A stretch of 7,120 nt of DNA, from NCBI GenBank assembly GCA_029071285.1, contig JAIEAS010000104.1, forward strand, positions 1 through 7,120. Reading direction: 5' to 3'. This document shows positions 1 through 6,237 of the stretch, piece after piece. The notes beneath the pieces were generated by a model that was given only the letters and a program-made list of their open reading frames with translations, had not been told where the DNA came from and ran no database searches. This DNA is from Clostridia bacterium (GTDB lineage Bacteria > Bacillota > Clostridia > Christensenellales > Borkfalkiaceae). The translations under genes and the position numbers were made by a program. Each line of letters begins with the position of its first letter. Position 1 is the first letter of the stretch.

Positions 1-1665
1 GTATCCGTTTTCCCTCTCGGTTTGCGCCGCCTTCTTCGTTTCCGCGAGCTTTTCCTGCTCTTTTCCGTCGGAAACCTTCTGCTTTTCGGCAAGATAATTT
101 TCGTACCCGCCGCTATAAACTTTGAGTTCGCCGTCCTCTATTTCGGCAATACTATCCGCGAGCGCGGATATGAAATATCTGTCGTGCGAAACGAAAACCA
201 GCGTTCCGCCGAAATCCTTCAGGGACTTTTCCAGTCCCTCGCGCGCGGGTAAATCGAGGTGGTTCGTGGGCTCGTCCATTATCAGAAAGTTGCCCCGCTC
301 GCATTCCAGCACGCACAGCGCAAGCTTTGCGCGTTCGCCGCCCGAGAGGGATTTAACCTTTTTGTCTGCGTCCTCTGCGTAAAGCGCGCACCTTGCAAGC
401 GCGGCGCGGGCTTCGGTCTGGGTGTAGCCGACGTGCCTCTCCCAAAGCTCGGCAAGCACGGTGTTTTCGCCGTCGAGGTTTGCGCTCTCCTGATCGAAGT
501 ATGCAAACCGCACGAACCTCCCCTTGGTTATTGCCGTGTTGCCGTTTATTATTTCCTTTAAAAGGGTACTTTTGCCCGTTCCGTTTTCGCCGACCACGGC
601 AATTTTTTGTCCGCGCTTAACGAGCAGGTTTGCGCCTTTTAAAAGAATTTTTCCGCCCCGCTCGAGGTTCAGATTTTTTATTTCGAGCGCGTTTTCATAC
701 GGCTCGTTATCGTAATCGAAATTGAATTTGGGGGGCTTCGGCGGAGTATACGGCTTTTCGATAATTTCCATTTTTTCAAGCTGCCGTCTGCGGCTCTGCG
801 CCATTTTGGTAGTGCTTGCACGGACGAGATTTCTGTCGACGTAGTCCTGCAGCTTTGCCCGCTCCTCCTGCTGTGCTTCGTATTCCTTTTCAAGCCTTGC
901 AACGTATTCGGCTTTTAAAACCTTATACTTGGAATAATTCCCCGCGAAGGATAAAAGCTTTTTGTTTTCGAGCTCGAGCGTTCTTTTTGTTACTCTGTCA
1001 AGAAAAAATCTGTCATGCGAGACCACGAAAATTGCGCCTTTAAAAGCCTGCAAATATTCTTCCAGCCAAAAAAGGGTCGGAATATCGAGGTGGTTGGTAG
1101 GCTCGTCCAGAATAAGCAAATCGGGGTTTTCAAGCAAAAGACGGGCAAGCTTCAGCCTCGTCTTTTCTCCGCCCGACATAGTGTCGATAATCTGCCCGTA
1201 CCTGTCCGCAAAACCCAGACCGTTCAGCACGGTTTTGATTTTTACTTCCACGTTAAAGCAGTCGTTAGCCGAAATATATTTGTTTAAGCTCTCGATTTTT
1301 GCCGACAGCGCGTTATACTCGCGGCTTGCATATTCAGCCGAAGCGAGCTGCGCGGAAAGGCTTGAAAGCTTCTGCACGGCGGACAGTTCCTCTTTGAAAA
1401 TTTCAAGCATTTCACCGTAAACGGTGTTGCCGCTGGTATATCCGCCGCTCTGTTCGAGGCACCCGATTTTTATACCGTTCTTCTTTAAAAGGGTTCCCGC
1501 GTCCGCAGTGTACTCGCCCGTGATAAGGCGGATAAGCGTGGTCTTGCCCTCGCCGTTCGCGCCGATAAGCTCCACGCGCTCGCCCTCGTTTACGGTAAAA
1601 GTAACGCCCGAAAATATTAAGTTATCGCCGTACGAAAACGACAGGTTATCAAGTGAAATTAACAT
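1..1665 (-). CDS. ABC-F family ATPase (ribosome-associated translation factor), C-terminus cut by window edge
   Basis: The frame is open from the ATG at 1665 to the left edge (555 codons seen, no stop). It has two nucleotide-binding domains and no membrane segments, as in the soluble ABC-F proteins that bind the ribosomal E site and act on stalled ribosomes. NBD1 has Walker A GANGEGKTT (residues 35-43), signature MSGGEK (163-168), Walker B ending LDEPTNHLD (186-194) and switch SHDRF (216-220). NBD2 has GENGTGKST (359-367), LSGGERAK (440-447), MDEPTNHLD (463-471) and SHDRY (493-497). Between them (about 246-305) is the charged helical linker that contacts P-site tRNA in this family. A charged, probably coiled-coil tail starts near 525, suggesting the Uup/YdiF type rather than EttA. 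I see no Shine-Dalgarno before the ATG, only an A/T stretch. A housekeeping or an antibiotic-protection role is equally possible from sequence. Confidence 0.93.
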   Translation of the reverse strand, partial: MLISLDNLSFSYGDNLIFSGVTFTVNEGERVELIGANGEGKTTLIRLITGEYTADAGTLLKKNGIKIGCLEQSGGYTSGNTVYGEMLEIFKEELSAVQKLSSLSAQLASAEYASREYNALSAKIESLNKYISANDCFNVEVKIKTVLNGLGFADRYGQIIDTMSGGEKTRLKLARLLLENPDLLILDEPTNHLDIPTLFWLEEYLQAFKGAIFVVSHDRFFLDRVTKRTLELENKKLLSFAGNYSKYKVLKAEYVARLEKEYEAQQEERAKLQDYVDRNLVRASTTKMAQSRRRQLEKMEIIEKPYTPPKPPKFNFDYDNEPYENALEIKNLNLERGGKILLKGANLLVKRGQKIAVVGENGTGKSTLLKEIINGNTAITKGRFVRFAYFDQESANLDGENTVLAELWERHVGYTQTEARAALARCALYAEDADKKVKSLSGGERAKLALCVLECERGNFLIMDEPTNHLDLPAREGLEKSLKDFGGTLVFVSHDRYFISALADSIAEIEDGELKVYSGGYENYLAEKQKVSDGKEQEKLAETKKAAQTERENGY

Positions 1666-1689
1666 ATTTTTTAAATTAATGAACGCCGA

Positions 1690-1729
1690 AAAACGCAAGG
1701 GCGGATTTATTTCGCCCGTTAAGCGTTTT
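1690..1729 (-). terminator. Probable intrinsic terminator or attenuator between radical SAM gene and ABC-F gene
   Basis: Read on the minus strand, AAAACGC pairs with GCGTTTT, with an inner GGGCG/CGCCC stem around a 9-nt loop. The 3' arm merges into a run of five T. It lies 57 bp after the radical SAM stop and only 24 bp before the ABC-F start. It may end the upstream transcript or act as an attenuator for the ABC-F gene. The T-run takes part in the stem, so strength is uncertain. The plus strand also ends in TTTT, so it could work in both directions. Confidence 0.5.
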
Positions 1730-1745
1730 ACGACATTAGCAATCT

Positions 1746-1779
1746 CACGGCGCGGATTTTTATAAAAAAGACGCGCGTG
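1746..1779 (-). repeat. Imperfect GC-rich inverted repeat with A/T palindrome core
   Basis: CACGGCGCG (1746-1754) faces CGCGCGTG (1772-1779), complementary except for one bulged base, and the intervening segment contains the palindrome TTTTTATAAAAA. It lies 7 bp after the radical SAM stop codon. No T-run follows on the minus strand, so it is not a classic terminator. It may stabilise the mRNA 3' end or form part of a leader for the ABC-F gene. The TATAAA inside it could also be a -10 element, but no good -35 is spaced correctly. Confidence 0.4.
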
Positions 1780-1786
1780 AACTTAT

Positions 1787-2638
1787 TCAATAATCCCACT
1801 GAGGGATATAGTTCTCTCCGCTGCTGTCGGGTTGCTGTATGAACACGTTTTCAAGCGCGCATCTTTCTACCTCGTCCAGAACGCGGTTGTATTCACGCGC
1901 GGTAATTCTGCGCTGCAATTCCTTATAGTTTTGAATTTCGCCGAAGGGCGTGTACTGCGCCATAAGGCTTAAATAGACGCTCTTGGGCAGGGTTGAAACG
2001 AATTTTACCACCTCAACCGAATCGTACGCGGCGAGAGGCAGAACCAGATGTCGCACTATGCACCCTGAAAGCATTTTGCCGTCGGCGCGCATTTTCAGCG
2101 GTTTTTCAGCCATAAATTTTACAGCGGGCAGTGCGTATTCCGCATAGTCCGCGCGCGCCGTGTACCGTTTTGCAAGCGCGGGGTCGATAAATTTTAAATC
2201 GGTCAGCCAGATATCGACGAATTTGTCAGCCCGCTCTAAGCTTGAAATTTTTTCATAGCCGTGCGTGTTCCAGACTATGGGAATCTGCGGACGGTAAATC
2301 TCTAACGCGCCCTCTATTTCTTTTAAATAGTGCGTGGGGTTTACAAGGTTGATATTCTCCGCCCCATCGTCCTCGAGCTTTTTAAAAATTCCGGCAAGTT
2401 CTTCAACCGAAAATTCCTTACCGCGCAGAGAGCGCGACAGCTCGAAGTTCTGGCAGAAAACGCACTTTAAAGAACACCCGCAAAAGAAAACGCAGCCGCT
2501 TCCGTTTTTAAAAGATACGGGCGGTTCTTCGAACGGGTGAAGATAGTATTTTGCGATTTTAACTCCGCTAACTCCGCACGCGCCGCTGTTTTTTTCGCGG
2601 TCCGCGCCGCAGGAAACCGGGCACACGCTGCAATTCAT
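1787..2638 (-). CDS. Radical SAM protein, pyruvate formate-lyase activating enzyme-like (PflX/COG1313 type)
   Basis: This is a 283-residue protein. The radical SAM cluster motif CSLKCVFC (residues 55-62, CxxxCxxC) would bind the [4Fe-4S] cluster that cleaves S-adenosylmethionine. A second cysteine group at the N-terminus (C3, C6, C10, C21) precedes it, as in the PflA-related family often named PflX. The segment after the motif (around NLVNPTHYL and PIVWNTHGYE) fits this family. The substrate is unknown, and no glycyl-radical enzyme is visible nearby to act as a partner. The ATG at 2638 is chosen because C3 and C6 belong to the conserved N-terminus. There is no Shine-Dalgarno; the promoter sits directly against the start codon. 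The gene is divergent from metK, which makes the SAM it needs. Family assignment is firm, biological role is not. Confidence 0.88.
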   Translation of the reverse strand: MNCSVCPVSCGADREKNSGACGVSGVKIAKYYLHPFEEPPVSFKNGSGCVFFCGCSLKCVFCQNFELSRSLRGKEFSVEELAGIFKKLEDDGAENINLVNPTHYLKEIEGALEIYRPQIPIVWNTHGYEKISSLERADKFVDIWLTDLKFIDPALAKRYTARADYAEYALPAVKFMAEKPLKMRADGKMLSGCIVRHLVLPLAAYDSVEVVKFVSTLPKSVYLSLMAQYTPFGEIQNYKELQRRITAREYNRVLDEVERCALENVFIQQPDSSGENYIPQWDY

Positions 2639-2644
2639 ACGAAC

Positions 2645-2673
2645 ATTATAAATTAAACCGGGATAAAAGGCAA
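2645..2673 (-). promoter_or_regulatory. Promoter of the radical SAM gene, predicted leaderless
   Basis: On the minus strand, TTGCCT (2673-2668) is followed by a 17-bp spacer and a perfect TATAAT (2650-2645). Only six bases, GTTCGT, separate the -10 box from the ATG at 2638. A normal start site 7 bases past the -10 box is the A of the start codon. The mRNA should therefore have no 5' leader, which agrees with the lack of a ribosome binding site. Confidence 0.75.
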
Positions 2674-2680
2674 GTTTTGT

Positions 2681-2709
2681 TTGACAAAATCGGAAGCCGT
2701 TGATATAAT
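2681..2709 (+). promoter_or_regulatory. Consensus sigma-A promoter of the metK-comF operon
   Basis: TTGACA (2681-2686), a 17-bp spacer and TATAAT (2704-2709) match the housekeeping consensus exactly. The predicted transcript starts near A2716-A2717, two or three bases before the first riboswitch stem. The -35 box is 7 bp from the -35 box of the divergent radical SAM promoter. Such a strong promoter fits a gene controlled mainly by its RNA leader. Confidence 0.92.
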
Positions 2710-2718
2710 ATCCTCAAA

Positions 2719-2799
2719 CCTATAAAGAGTGCGCGAGAGAACGGCTCGTTGACCGCACAGCAACCTGCATTGCAAGGTGCTAACGCCGCGTCCTATGGG
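2719..2799 (+). ncRNA. S-adenosylmethionine riboswitch, SAM-I clan (probably SAM-I/SAM-IV variant)
   Basis: The leader carries the SAM-I-clan core AGCAACC (2759-2765) and AAGGTGCTAA (2774-2783). Stems can be drawn by eye. P1 pairs CCTATA (2719-2724) with TATGGG (2794-2799). P2 pairs GTGCG (2729-2733) with CGCAC (2754-2758), continued by CGAG/CTCG around loop AGAACGG. P3 is closed by CC/GG plus TGC/GCA (about 2764-2776). Loop CGG (2742-2744) can pair with CCG (2786-2788), a pseudoknot like that of SAM-I. P2 is short and lacks the internal loop seen in classical SAM-I, which is why I favour the SAM-I/IV variant class. It sits before metK, the SAM synthase gene, and before an intrinsic terminator, so SAM binding should switch the operon off. 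Clan membership is confident; the exact class needs a covariance search. Confidence 0.88.
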
Positions 2800-2818
2800 A
2801 AATATAATAAAGTAGTTT

Positions 2819-2845
2819 ATCCCGTTCGGCGCGAACGGGATTTTT
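2819..2845 (+). terminator. Riboswitch-controlled intrinsic terminator upstream of metK
   Basis: ATCCCGTTC pairs with GAACGGGAT around a GGCGC loop and is followed by a T-rich run. The left arm can instead pair with the 3' side of P1 and the adjoining region: GGGA (2797-2800) with TCCC (2820-2823), and GCCG (2785-2788) with CGGC (2827-2830). That gives a plausible antiterminator when SAM is absent. Confidence 0.88.
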
Positions 2846-2863
2846 AATTTAAGAGGAAGAAAA

Positions 2864-4024
2864 ATGAAGAAGTTATTTACAAGCGAAAGCGTGACCGAAG
2901 GCCACCCCGACAAACTCTGCGACAACATTTCCGACGCAATCGTCGACGAAATTTACAAGACGGATAAAAACGCGCGCTGCGCCGTTGAGTGCTGCGCCGC
3001 TTACGACAGACTTCTGATTATGGGCGAAGTTACGACGACCGCAGCCGTCGATTACGAAAAAATCGCCCGCGACACCATTAAAAGAATAGGCTATACCTTC
3101 GGCACCTTTGCTTACGACAAGTGCAATATTACGGTTGCTATTCACACCCAGAGCCCCGACATTGCTATGGGCGTTGACAGCTCTTACGAGAATAAAGCGG
3201 GCGGCGCGCGCGAAGATATTCTGGGCGCGGGCGACCAGGGAATGATGTTCGGCTACGCTTGCCGCGAAACCGAGGAGCTTATGCCTCTGCCCATTTCCCT
3301 TTCGCATAAGCTTGCCGTGCGCCTTGCCGAAGTGAGAAAGAACGGACTTTTACCCTACCTCCGCCCCGACGGAAAAACTCAGGTTACGGTTGAATACGAC
3401 GGCAGAAAACCCGTCCGCATAGATACCGTGGTTATTTCCGCGCAGCACGACGAAAAAGTTTCGCAGGAAGTTTTGAAAAAGGATATCATAAAGCATGTCG
3501 CAAGCGTTCTTCCAAAAGAGCTTGTCGACGGCGAAACGAAGTATTTTATCAACCCCACGGGCAGATTTGAAATCGGCGGACCCGAGGGCGACAGCGGACT
3601 TACCGGCAGAAAGATTATCGTCGACACCTACGGCGGCAGGTGCGCGCACGGCGGCGGCGCGTTCTCGGGCAAGGACCCCACCAAGGTTGACCGCTCGGCG
3701 GCGTATATGGCAAGATATATCTGCAAGAATCTGGTTGCCGCAGGGCTTTGCGACGAGGTGCAGCTTCAGGTTGCGTACGCTATCGGCGTATCCCGCCCCG
3801 TTTCGGTTTTCGTCGATACATACGGCACCGGAAAGCTGAGCGACGGCGAGCTTGCGGATATCGTTATACGCGAGTTTGATTTGCGCCCCTACTCCATTAT
3901 CGAAAAACTCGGGCTGCGCGCACCCATCTATCTGCAGACCGCGGCTTACGGCCACTTCGGAAAAGACAACCTCCCCTGGGAACGACTTGACAGGGCTCAG
4001 GACCTGAAAAAGTACGTTAAATAA
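2864..4024 (+). CDS. metK: S-adenosylmethionine synthase (methionine adenosyltransferase)
   Basis: This cytoplasmic enzyme joins methionine and ATP to make S-adenosylmethionine, the general methyl donor. The 386-residue length is normal. The family signatures are intact: GHPDK near the N-terminus (13-17, with H14 and D16 expected at the active site), [12 protein letters not shown] (121-132), the [17 protein letters not shown] region (242-258) and GGGAFSGKD (263-271), the phosphate-binding loop. The start is set by a good ribosome site (AGAGGAAG, 2852-2859) five bases before the ATG and by conserved residues directly after it. The gene follows a SAM riboswitch and terminator, implying feedback by its product. 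comF begins 3 bp after its stop. Nothing in the protein looks damaged. Confidence 0.98.
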   Translation: MKKLFTSESVTEGHPDKLCDNISDAIVDEIYKTDKNARCAVECCAAYDRLLIMGEVTTTAAVDYEKIARDTIKRIGYTFGTFAYDKCNITVAIHTQSPDIAMGVDSSYENKAGGAREDILGAGDQGMMFGYACRETEELMPLPISLSHKLAVRLAEVRKNGLLPYLRPDGKTQVTVEYDGRKPVRIDTVVISAQHDEKVSQEVLKKDIIKHVASVLPKELVDGETKYFINPTGRFEIGGPEGDSGLTGRKIIVDTYGGRCAHGGGAFSGKDPTKVDRSAAYMARYICKNLVAAGLCDEVQLQVAYAIGVSRPVSVFVDTYGTGKLSDGELADIVIREFDLRPYSIIEKLGLRAPIYLQTAAYGHFGKDNLPWERLDRAQDLKKYVK

Positions 4025-4027
4025 GCA

Positions 4028-4780
4028 ATGAAATTAAGCGGCTTCAAAAAGGCTATGGCGAAGGTTTTCTTCCCGAAAGATTACACCTGCGATATCTGCG
4101 GGATTGAAACCTTTGACACAAATCTCTGTCCCGACTGTCTGAAAACGGTTACTTTCAACGACGGCAGCACTTGTCCCGTCTGCGGCAGAAAAACCGTCCA
4201 CCCCGAAATCTGCCTCGAATGCAAGGCGGAAGTTCCCAAATTCAAAAAGGCGGCTTCGCCCCTCGTCTACGACGGCGGCGCGGTTGCGCTGATTGCTAAA
4301 TTTAAAAACGGGTACGGATATCTCAAAGAATACTTTGCCGATTTGATAGTCAAAAAGCTTGAGGACTTCCCCAGGGCGGACTGTATAGTTTACGTTCCTA
4401 TGACGAAAAAAGCCGTGAACAGGCGCGGATATAACCAAGCCGAGCTGCTCGCGCAGAGCATTTCCGAGCGGACCGAAATCCCCGTTCTCAAGGACGGACT
4501 TATAAAAACGAAGGAAACTGCGGCGCAGAAAACGCTTACGAGAAAGGAACGCATATCAAACCTTGCCGAGTGCTTCAAAGTTGAAAACCGCGAGGGTGTG
4601 AAAGGCAAAACTGTTCTACTTGTGGACGACGTTTTGACGACGGGCGCGACCTCCGACGCCGCGTGCAAAAAACTGCTGAAAGCGGGCACGGAACGCGTTT
4701 ACTTCGTTACCGCAGCGTCGGTAGAATACAAGCAGTTCAAAGAAAAAAAGACGGCAAGCAAAAATAAACCGAAAGATTAA
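4028..4780 (+). CDS. comF: ComF family phosphoribosyltransferase-like protein
   Basis: The 250-residue protein has the ComF/GntX layout. The N-terminus holds two zinc-ribbon-like cysteine sets (C21, C24, C34, C37 and C49, C52, C62, C65). The type I phosphoribosyltransferase domain shows RRGYNQAE (132-139) and the PRPP-binding loop VLLVDDVLTTGAT (196-208). A lysine-rich tail follows. ComFC homologues take part in DNA uptake during transformation, but many bacteria without known competence keep the gene, and its chemical reaction is unsettled. The ATG lies 3 bp after the metK stop and has no clear ribosome site, so translation is probably coupled to metK and expression should follow the SAM riboswitch. 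No other competence genes are visible. Family assignment is firm; a competence role is inference. Confidence 0.93.
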   Translation: MKLSGFKKAMAKVFFPKDYTCDICGIETFDTNLCPDCLKTVTFNDGSTCPVCGRKTVHPEICLECKAEVPKFKKAASPLVYDGGAVALIAKFKNGYGYLKEYFADLIVKKLEDFPRADCIVYVPMTKKAVNRRGYNQAELLAQSISERTEIPVLKDGLIKTKETAAQKTLTRKERISNLAECFKVENREGVKGKTVLLVDDVLTTGATSDAACKKLLKAGTERVYFVTAASVEYKQFKEKKTASKNKPKD

Positions 4781-4809
4781 TTGACTTTACCCCGCCCTTG
4801 CTGTATAAT
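4781..4809 (+). promoter_or_regulatory. Promoter for the tRNA-like relic and tRNA-Ser
   Basis: TTGACT (4781-4786), a 17-bp spacer and TATAAT (4804-4809) form a near-consensus promoter that begins at the base directly after the comF stop codon. Transcription should start near 4816, about 13 bases before the tRNA-like relic. No terminator separates comF from it, so read-through from the metK operon into the tRNA is also possible. Confidence 0.88.
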
Positions 4810-4828
4810 TTTTAACTGTAATAAATAC

Positions 4829-4896
4829 GGAGAGATGGCAGAGCGGTAAGCACTGCGTACTTCGGTACGACGAATGCGCCGCCTTCGCCCGCTCCC
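4829..4896 (+). pseudogene. tRNA-Ser-like relic (5' part of a tRNA, no anticodon arm)
   Basis: The first 19 bases (4829-4847) are identical to the first 19 of the intact tRNA-Ser 89 bp downstream. They cover the 5' acceptor strand and part of the D-arm. Here GCAG (4838-4841) pairs with CTGC (4853-4856) around an 11-base loop, a good D-arm. A TTCG-capped hairpin follows (CGTAC/GTACG, 4856-4869) where the anticodon arm should be. Further on, CGAATGCG (4871-4878) matches the tRNA again, and CTCC (4892-4895) could pair with the 5' GGAG. There is no usable anticodon or T-arm and no CCA, so it cannot be a working tRNA. It is probably a degenerate or recombinant copy, transcribed with the real gene. 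Confidence 0.6.
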
Positions 4897-4917
4897 TTTA
4901 AAATTTAATATATCTGT

Positions 4918-5005
4918 GGAGAGATGGCAGAGCGGTCGAATGCGGCGGTCTTGAAAACCGTTGATGGGCAACTATCCGGGGGTTCAAATCCCTCTCTCTC
5001 CGCCA
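4918..5005 (+). tRNA. tRNA-Ser (anticodon UGA), CCA encoded
   Basis: A full class II tRNA can be folded. The acceptor GGAGAGA (4918-4924) pairs perfectly with TCTCTCC (4995-5001), followed by discriminator G and an encoded CCA (5003-5005). The D-stem is GCA/TGC. The anticodon stem GCGGT/ACCGT encloses loop CTTGAAA with anticodon TGA at 4952-4954. A long variable arm (about 4962-4977) is typical of serine tRNAs. The T-arm has loop TTCAAAT (4983-4989). It reads UCA and, by wobble, other UCN codons. The base composition changes abruptly right after its 3' end. Confidence 0.97.
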
Positions 5006-5020
5006 ACTGCACGGCGCACG

Positions 5021-5057
5021 AGAAATCGGACAGTTTTTTTCGGACTGTCCGATTTTT
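5021..5057 (+). terminator. Strong intrinsic terminator after tRNA-Ser, also abutting the transposase stop
   Basis: AAATCGGACAGT (5023-5034) is perfectly complementary to ACTGTCCGATTT (5044-5055), a 12-bp stem with a 9-base loop, then more T. Its last T (5057) touches the transposase stop codon (5058-5060, minus). On the minus strand the loop and A-rich arm also allow termination. It may belong to the tRNA gene or to the end of the insertion sequence; the short distance to the transposase stop favours the latter. Confidence 0.88.
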
Positions 5058-6185
5058 CTATTTGCTGTAATATTCAATTTCTTTCTGATTCGGCGTCATA
5101 TTTCCAAGACTTTCATGCGGACGATAATTATTATAAAAGTCCATATATTTGCCAATCTTCGTCTTTAAATCAAAAAAATCTTCAAATTGTCCGCAGTTAA
5201 TTTCCTCTTGCTTTAACCTTGAAAAGAATGATTCTACAACTGCATTATCATAAGGATTATACGCTTTTGAACACGATTGCTTCACACCATAAAACCGTAA
5301 TAACTCCCTGTATTCATATGATATGTACTGTCCGCCCCTATCACTATGAAAGGATAATCCTTTCGGCTGTCCCCGCAGTTCATAAGCATCATTAAATGTG
5401 TTAACAGCCAAGTTGGTTGTGCATTGCCCTGATAATCTGTGAGCTATAACTTTCCGCGAAAACAAATCTATTATCACACAGAGATAAAAATTTAATCTGC
5501 CGGTTTTGATTTGAGTTATATCTCCCACCCAAAACACGTTCGGTTGCTTTTGCGTAAATTCTCTATGCAATAAATGCGGCAAACACGGACGCTTACTTTC
5601 TTGCTGAACAAAGACGCGTTTTTTACATTGCTTGCTTTTTAAACCCATTTCTTTCATCAAAGAACTAACCTTATTCATTGAAACACTTTCGCCAATCAAT
5701 TGCAATTTAGCGGTTATTTTCTTTGCACCAAACCTATGCTCACTTTCTTCATAGACTTGTTTAATTTTTTCTTTCAGAGTCTCATCCCGAATTGCATACA
5801 TTGTTTTCACCACCCTACGGAAATGATAATTATAAAAAGTTGCCGTGTCCAATTTAAGAACACGGCACATCATTTTAACCGGATATTTACCAAACAAACT
5901 TTCAACTGCTTCTAACTTAATCTTTCTCGGCGCAGTATCAAAGCATTGTGCTTCTTTCAAAAATTGCAATTCGAGCTCTGTTCTTTGCAATTTCTTTTGA
6001 CAATCAAGCAGCTGTTTATAATTGAAGACATTTTTAGTCTTTTTATCTATATGTGTCTTATATGATTTTACCCATTCGTAAGCAGTACTTCTGGATATTT
6101 CATACTTGCTGAGCAAATCTTTTACCGCAACTCCTTGACAATACTCTTGCACCAACCTTTTCTTTTGTTCTTTAGTGTACTTCAT
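5058..6185 (-). CDS. IS3-family transposase in a single reading frame
   Basis: The 375-residue DDE recombinase would cut and join the insertion sequence ends. Residues 1-80 form a helix-turn-helix domain (SKYEISRSTAYEWVKSY, 26-42) followed by a leucine-rich helix, equivalent to OrfA. The rest corresponds to OrfB: an HTH_21-like segment with HRFGAKKI (150-157) and an rve integrase core. The catalytic triad is D222 (GDIT), D282 (HSDRGGQY) and E318 (NAVVESFF), with the 35-residue DD(35)E spacing of IS3. The C-terminus has the usual NNYRPHESLGNMTP (352-365). The ATG at 6185 is preferred over one 12 codons upstream because AGGAAG lies 9 bases before it. Most IS3 elements need a -1 frameshift to make this fusion; here it is one open frame. 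All key residues are present, so it may be active. Confidence 0.95.
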   Translation of the reverse strand: MKYTKEQKKRLVQEYCQGVAVKDLLSKYEISRSTAYEWVKSYKTHIDKKTKNVFNYKQLLDCQKKLQRTELELQFLKEAQCFDTAPRKIKLEAVESLFGKYPVKMMCRVLKLDTATFYNYHFRRVVKTMYAIRDETLKEKIKQVYEESEHRFGAKKITAKLQLIGESVSMNKVSSLMKEMGLKSKQCKKRVFVQQESKRPCLPHLLHREFTQKQPNVFWVGDITQIKTGRLNFYLCVIIDLFSRKVIAHRLSGQCTTNLAVNTFNDAYELRGQPKGLSFHSDRGGQYISYEYRELLRFYGVKQSCSKAYNPYDNAVVESFFSRLKQEEINCGQFEDFFDLKTKIGKYMDFYNNYRPHESLGNMTPNQKEIEYYSK

Positions 6186-6231
6186 TGTTATTATCTTCCT
6201 TTTAAATATAACAGACATCATTATGATGCCT

Positions 6232-6237
6232 ATTATA
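6232..6237 (-). promoter_or_regulatory. Possible -10 box for the transposase
   Basis: A perfect TATAAT on the minus strand lies 46 bp before the transposase ATG. No good -35 is spaced at 16-18 bp; the nearest candidate, TTGTAC, is 20 bp away and lies in the neighbouring gene. It could be a weak or hybrid promoter. An ATAATGATG-containing palindrome follows it. Confidence 0.35.

Noticed and set aside
22..1765. Several plus-strand open frames over the ABC-F region
   Set aside because: The minus strand encodes a continuous ABC-F protein with both sets of ATPase motifs, so these are out-of-frame shadows.
2653..2928. A 91-codon minus-strand open frame across the metK leader
   Set aside because: It runs antisense through a well-supported promoter, riboswitch, terminator and metK start, and its protein resembles no family I know.
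2873..3307. Antisense open frames inside metK (also 3350-3955 minus and 3495-3839 plus)
   Set aside because: They are shadows of the GC-rich metK coding frame, with no ribosome site or recognisable domain.
4034..4438. Antisense open frame inside comF
   Set aside because: It mirrors comF codons, and comF has clear zinc-ribbon and PRPP-loop motifs on the other strand.
4829..4896. A second functional tRNA
   Set aside because: The acceptor pairing is broken and there is no anticodon loop, T-arm or CCA, although the D-arm is good.
4961..5200. Plus-strand open frame spanning the tRNA 3' half and the terminator
   Set aside because: It is built from tRNA, hairpin and antisense transposase sequence and has no ribosome site.
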